From DAIDJM01 sp964250215 (GTDB lineage Bacteria > Pseudomonadota > Alphaproteobacteria > Acetobacterales > Acetobacteraceae), in contig CAXUEX010000022.1 in NCBI GenBank assembly GCA_964250215.1, positions 1 through 26,820 of the forward strand: a stretch of 26,820 nucleotides of DNA, in the 5' to 3' direction. Below are positions 23,812-26,820 of the stretch, in pieces (the first letter of the stretch is position 1; each line of letters begins with the position of its first letter). The translations under genes and the position numbers were made by a program. The notes under the pieces were generated by a model. That model did no database searches, was not told the DNA's origin, and saw only the letters and a program-made list of their open reading frames with translations.

Positions 23812-25392
23812 ATGGACGCACCAGAAGCGGCTATCGAGAATGACATCCGGCAGTATGTCCAGCGCCCGTTTGGCGTTTTTGCGGACATGGTGCGGATGCA
23901 GGCGCGAGCGCGGCCGGACCGGATTGCGCTGATCTGCGGCGACCTGAGCACGACCTACCGCGACTTCGACTCGATGGCGGACCGGATCGCGGCCGGCTTG
24001 CAACGGGACGGTGTGGGCGCCGGCGGCGTGGTGGCGGTATGCGCGGCTTCCAGCATCGCCTATGTTTCGGTGCTGCTCGGCGTGCTGCGGACCGGCGCTG
24101 CGGTTTCGCCGCTGTCGCCCTCGGCCACGCCGGACCAGTTGCTGGGCATGTTGCGCGACAGCGGCGCCAGCCACCTGTTTGTGGACGCAACCGGGATGGC
24201 GGCGCTGAGGGACGGCGTGGGCGGGGTGCGGGCGCGGCGCATCGCGATCGACGAGACGGAAGTGGGCCCGCCGGGCGCGTGGTTGCCGGAAGCGGGCAGC
24301 CGCCCCGATCCGGTGGCGATCGCGCCGGAGCAGCCGTTCAACATCATCTATTCCTCCGGCACCACCGGCACGCCGAAGGGGATTGTGCAGCCGCACGCGA
24401 TGCGATGGCCGCAGCTGCATCTGCTCGATCCGCCCGGCTACGGACCGGACGCGGTGGCGATTATTTCAACCCCGTTGTATTCCAACACCACGCTGGTGAG
24501 TTTGCTGCCGGCGCTGGCCGGCGGCGGCACGGTGGTGCTGATGCCGCGCTTCGATGCGCGCGGGTTTCTGGAACTTAGCCAGCGCCACCGCGCGACCGAG
24601 GCGATGCTGGTGCCGGTGCAGTATCGCCGGATTCTGGATGTGCCGGATTTCGACTGCTTCGATTTGTCGAGCTACCGGATGAAGTTTGCCACCTCGGCTC
24701 CGTTCGGCGCCGAGCTGAAGGCCGAGGTGCTGGCGCGCTGGCCGGGCGGGCTGGTGGAGTATTTCGGCATGACCGAGGGCGGCGGATCCTGCATGTTGGT
24801 GGCGCACGAGTTTCCGGATAAGCTGCATACCGTGGGCCGGCCGGTGCCAGGCCACGAGATATTCGTGATCGACGATGCCGGCCGGGTGTTGCCGCCGGGC
24901 GAAGCGGGGGAAGCGGTGGGCCGTTCCGCTGCGATGATGAACGGCTATCACAACCAGCCGGGCAAGACGGCGGAGGCGGAGTGGTACAGTCCCGAGGGCA
25001 ACCGCTATATCCGCACCGGCGATATCGGGCGTTTCGATGCGGATGGGTTTTTCACGCTGATCGGGCGCAAGAAGGACATAATCATTTCCGGCGGCATCAA
25101 CATCTACCCGGTGGATCTGGAAGCGGTGCTGCGCGAGCACCCGGCGGTGCGCGAGGCGGCCGTGGTGGGAGCGGCATCTTTGCGCTGGGGCGAGACGCCG
25201 GTGGGGTTCGTGACAGTGCTGCCCGGGGAGAGCGTGGCGGCCGATGCGGTGAAGGATTGGGCGAACGCGCGGCTGGGCAAGATGCAGCGCCTGGCGGATG
25301 TGCGCGTGGTGGACGAATTGCCACGCAGCGCGATCGGCAAGATTCTGAAACGCACGCTGCAGGAATGGGTTGCGGCGGCGCCGGTGCCGTGA
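23812..25392 (+). CDS. Acyl-CoA synthetase / AMP-forming ligase (ANL superfamily)
   Basis: A 526-residue class I adenylate-forming enzyme that activates a carboxylic acid to an acyl-AMP and then a CoA thioester. Motifs in order: YSSGTTGTPKG (phosphate loop, from residue 180), YFGMTEGG, RTGDIG, GRKKDIIISGGINIYPVDLE (hinge and A8) and the catalytic Lys510 in IGKILKRTL. It resembles cyclohexanecarboxylate- or long-chain-type CoA ligases, but the acid is unknown. The start at 23812 has GGGAGG at the right distance; an ATG four bases earlier is out of frame. The GH18-like gene follows after 26 bases. Confidence 0.93.
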   Translation: MDAPEAAIENDIRQYVQRPFGVFADMVRMQARARPDRIALICGDLSTTYRDFDSMADRIAAGLQRDGVGAGGVVAVCAASSIAYVSVLLGVLRTGAAVSPLSPSATPDQLLGMLRDSGASHLFVDATGMAALRDGVGGVRARRIAIDETEVGPPGAWLPEAGSRPDPVAIAPEQPFNIIYSSGTTGTPKGIVQPHAMRWPQLHLLDPPGYGPDAVAIISTPLYSNTTLVSLLPALAGGGTVVLMPRFDARGFLELSQRHRATEAMLVPVQYRRILDVPDFDCFDLSSYRMKFATSAPFGAELKAEVLARWPGGLVEYFGMTEGGGSCMLVAHEFPDKLHTVGRPVPGHEIFVIDDAGRVLPPGEAGEAVGRSAAMMNGYHNQPGKTAEAEWYSPEGNRYIRTGDIGRFDADGFFTLIGRKKDIIISGGINIYPVDLEAVLREHPAVREAAVVGAASLRWGETPVGFVTVLPGESVAADAVKDWANARLGKMQRLADVRVVDELPRSAIGKILKRTLQEWVAAAPVP

Positions 25393-25418
25393 TCGAACCG
25401 CATCCGAGGAGATAGCGA

Positions 25419-26384
25419 ATGACAAGCCATGTTGCCATGCTGAGTTTTTGCGTTGTCGCGCTCGGCGCCCATGCGGCCATGGCTTCGCCGGCGGCCACGC
25501 TGGCATATTATGAATCGAATTCGCAGCTTGCGTTGCAGACCGAGCGCAGCCGGCTTACCGAAGTCGCCGCCGATCTCTATGCGATCGATGCCAAGGGCAA
25601 GATTTCCGGCGCGCTGCCCCGCCGGCTGGATGCGGTGGCGCGCGCGGCGCATCTGAAGCTGTTCGCGACAGTATCGAATTTCGGCCCGCACGGCTTCAGC
25701 GAGACAATTGGGCATGCGGTGCTGACCGATGGCGATGTGCAGACTCGGGCGCTCACCGGACTTGGCGCGCTTGCGGCAAACCCGGCCTTTGCCGGCGTGA
25801 ACATCGCCGCGTTATCGGGAGATCCGAAGAATAGCTGGACGGGCGCGTTCGATTACGCTGCCATCGGCGGTGTCTGCGATGTGTTCCAGCTCATGACCTA
25901 TGACGAGAACGGGCCGTGGGGGGCGCCGGGGCCAGTGGCGGGTTTCGATTGGGTGAGCGCAAGCTTGGCTTACACGCGCACCGTTGTGGCGCCGGCGAAG
26001 ATCAGCCTCGGCATGCCGGCCTACGGCTACGATTGGGATATCACGCACAAAACCGGCCGGCAGATTGCCGAAGCGGCGATGCCGGCGTTGATCGCGAAAA
26101 CCGGCGCCACGCCGCATTGGAATGCGACCGCGCAATCGCCATGGCTGATATATCGGGAAGCGAACGGCGCGAACCATGTGGTGTGGTATGAGAACGCGCG
26201 CAGCGCCCGCATCAAGGCCGCGCTGGTTCCGGCGCACGGGCTGGCCGGCGTTTCGGTTTATGCGCTGGGTTTCGACGATCCCACCTACTGGCGCGCCATC
26301 GAGCAAGGCTTCGCCGAGCAGAGCAACATCGGCACACGCCGCGTCAGCGCGCCGATAAAGTTGCTCGTCAAAACAGAGAGCTAG
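25419..26384 (+). CDS. GH18-like secreted protein lacking the catalytic motif; C-terminus from a dispersed repeat
   Basis: The 321-residue product has a signal peptide (1-22, ending AAMASP). LFATVSNFG, FQLMTYDENGPWGAPGPVAGFDWV, KISLGMPAYGYDW and GVSVYALGFDDPTYWRAI identify the GH18 subgroup of YaaH/SleL-like glycosidases acting on peptidoglycan or chitin-like glycans. In that group a DGxxxDxE-type strand should follow GVN; here GVNI (126-129) runs directly into AALSGDPKNSWTGAFDYAAIG, so the acid residues and roughly 30-40 residues are missing in frame. Hydrolysis is doubtful; it may be a degraded gene or a binding protein. The last 21 or so residues and the stop codon come from the repeat at 26320-26384. 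GAGGAG (25406-25411) precedes the ATG. Confidence 0.8.
   Translation: MTSHVAMLSFCVVALGAHAAMASPAATLAYYESNSQLALQTERSRLTEVAADLYAIDAKGKISGALPRRLDAVARAAHLKLFATVSNFGPHGFSETIGHAVLTDGDVQTRALTGLGALAANPAFAGVNIAALSGDPKNSWTGAFDYAAIGGVCDVFQLMTYDENGPWGAPGPVAGFDWVSASLAYTRTVVAPAKISLGMPAYGYDWDITHKTGRQIAEAAMPALIAKTGATPHWNATAQSPWLIYREANGANHVVWYENARSARIKAALVPAHGLAGVSVYALGFDDPTYWRAIEQGFAEQSNIGTRRVSAPIKLLVKTES
26320..26384 (+). repeat. Dispersed 65-base repeat, copy B (in-frame inside the GH18-like gene)
   Basis: This sequence matches 1682-1746 on the opposite strand at 62 of 65 positions. It encodes RVSAPIKLLVKTES then TAG as the C-terminus of the GH18-like protein. The three differences change His to Arg, Met to Ile and Lys to Glu relative to copy A. 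The match ends precisely at CTAG (26381-26384); the palindromic half that follows in copy A is replaced here by the insertion sequence. Confidence 0.9.
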
Positions 26385-26820
26385 GAGCCTGTCCCGGTAA
26401 GCGCGCAAATCAGCGTGGGTGCCGTGTTTGAGGCCGGGCGGAACGGGGCACTCGGCCCTCACGCCGTGAGTTTTGCCAAATTGTGAGCGGTGCAGATCAA
26501 TGCCCACTCGCCTTTGACCTTGTCGATGCCACGGAGGAGGAACTGTGGGAAGCCTCTGGCCTGTTTGATGTGCCCGAAAACAGGTTCGACGGTATTCTTC
26601 GTATCCGGCGGTGGCCTGGCCGGGTCTGCGGCGCGGGCTTCGGCCTCAAGCTCGGCGCGGGCGGCACGAATGCGTGCCAGACGGGCCTGCTTGTTGCGCA
26701 TCCAATCCGGTGGTTCGTCGCCACGGCGTGTGCTGCCATGCTCGGCGTCCTCGGCCGCATCCTCCGCTTGCGCGCGCGCCAGCCACTCGGCCACTTCACG
26801 GGCAAGCTCGGCCTCGGCCT
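26385..26820 (-). mobile_element. Insertion sequence, IS1182-type, one end only
   Basis: The element's transposase ends at 26459, and the remaining 74 bases run to the CTAG end of repeat copy B. The terminus beginning GAGCCTGTCCCGGTAAGCGC is the likely terminal inverted repeat, but the other end is outside the window, so the inverted repeat and target duplication cannot be tested. Confidence 0.75.
26459..26820 (-). CDS. IS1182-family transposase, C-terminal part
   Basis: The frame is open to the window edge, so this is a C-terminal piece of about 120 residues. The sequence AREVAEWLARAQAEDAAEDA, GDEPPDWMRNKQARLARIRAA and the ending VEPVFGHIKQARGFPQFLLR ... GEWALICTAHNLAKL are characteristic of IS1182-type DDE transposases; the Glu of VEPVFG is probably the catalytic glutamate. 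It is transcribed towards the GH18-like gene. Whether the full transposase is intact cannot be seen. Confidence 0.9.
   Translation of the reverse strand, partial: AEAELAREVAEWLARAQAEDAAEDAEHGSTRRGDEPPDWMRNKQARLARIRAARAELEAEARAADPARPPPDTKNTVEPVFGHIKQARGFPQFLLRGIDKVKGEWALICTAHNLAKLTA

Overview
The window is GC-rich DNA with tightly packed genes, many ATGA overlaps and long antisense open frames. It comes from an alphaproteobacterium, most likely of the Acetobacteraceae/Rhodospirillales type. This is inferred from gene content (lpxK followed by an LpxL-type acyltransferase, TonB receptor, PQQ enzyme) and from a CTAG-bounded repeat of a kind common in Alphaproteobacteria, not from a marker gene. 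It is draft assembly: there are two 100-N gaps. One (18001-18100) is clearly artificial, because the same 55 bases stand on both sides. I see no rRNA, tRNA or CRISPR array.

Layout. 1-1635: end of lpxK, a lipid A acyltransferase and a 45-residue membrane peptide. 1631-1751: a composite palindromic repeat. 1779-4439: a putative lipoprotein, a YgjP-type metalloprotease and an O-antigen ligase-like protein. 4511-12634 (minus strand): a compact operon read in the order XRE-cupin regulator, enolase-superfamily racemase (DgcA type), membrane-anchored serine hydrolase of the beta-lactamase fold, DgcN-type D-glutamate N-acetyltransferase, YkvI-like permease, secreted S9 peptidase. Divergent from it is a TonB-dependent receptor (12881-15229). 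15234-15926: a secreted protein made of two tandem copies of an unrecognised domain. 16059-19195: a secreted alpha/beta hydrolase followed by a cytochrome c/PQQ-propeller dehydrogenase, a pair resembling oxidised polyvinyl alcohol hydrolase and polyvinyl alcohol dehydrogenase. 19206-21014: a SEC-C/TPR/sulfotransferase fusion. 21037-23610 (minus): two SDR oxidoreductases and an SMP-30 lactonase-like protein. 23812-26384: an acyl-CoA synthetase and a GH18-like protein that lacks the expected catalytic motif. 26385-26820: one end of an IS1182-type element.

How the genes fit together. The 4511-12634 operon looks like a system for using D-glutamate or D-Glu-containing peptides: outer-membrane uptake (TonB receptor), extracytoplasmic hydrolysis (serine hydrolase, S9 peptidase), inner-membrane uptake (YkvI-like permease), then D-Glu to N-acetyl-D-Glu (DgcN) to N-acetyl-L-Glu (DgcA), under a regulator that probably binds the shared divergent promoter. 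The DgcN/DgcA step is known biochemistry; its linkage to the hydrolases, permease and receptor is inference. A second unit, 16059-19195, may oxidise and cleave a polyvinyl-alcohol-like or other secondary-alcohol polymer.

The least expected signal is a 65-base sequence present in inverted orientation near the two ends of the window (1682-1746 and 26320-26384, 62 of 65 identical). In one copy it supplies the C-terminus and stop codon of the GH18-like protein. In the other it is joined to a 16-bp-arm palindrome. The IS1182-type element begins exactly where the two repeat halves would meet.
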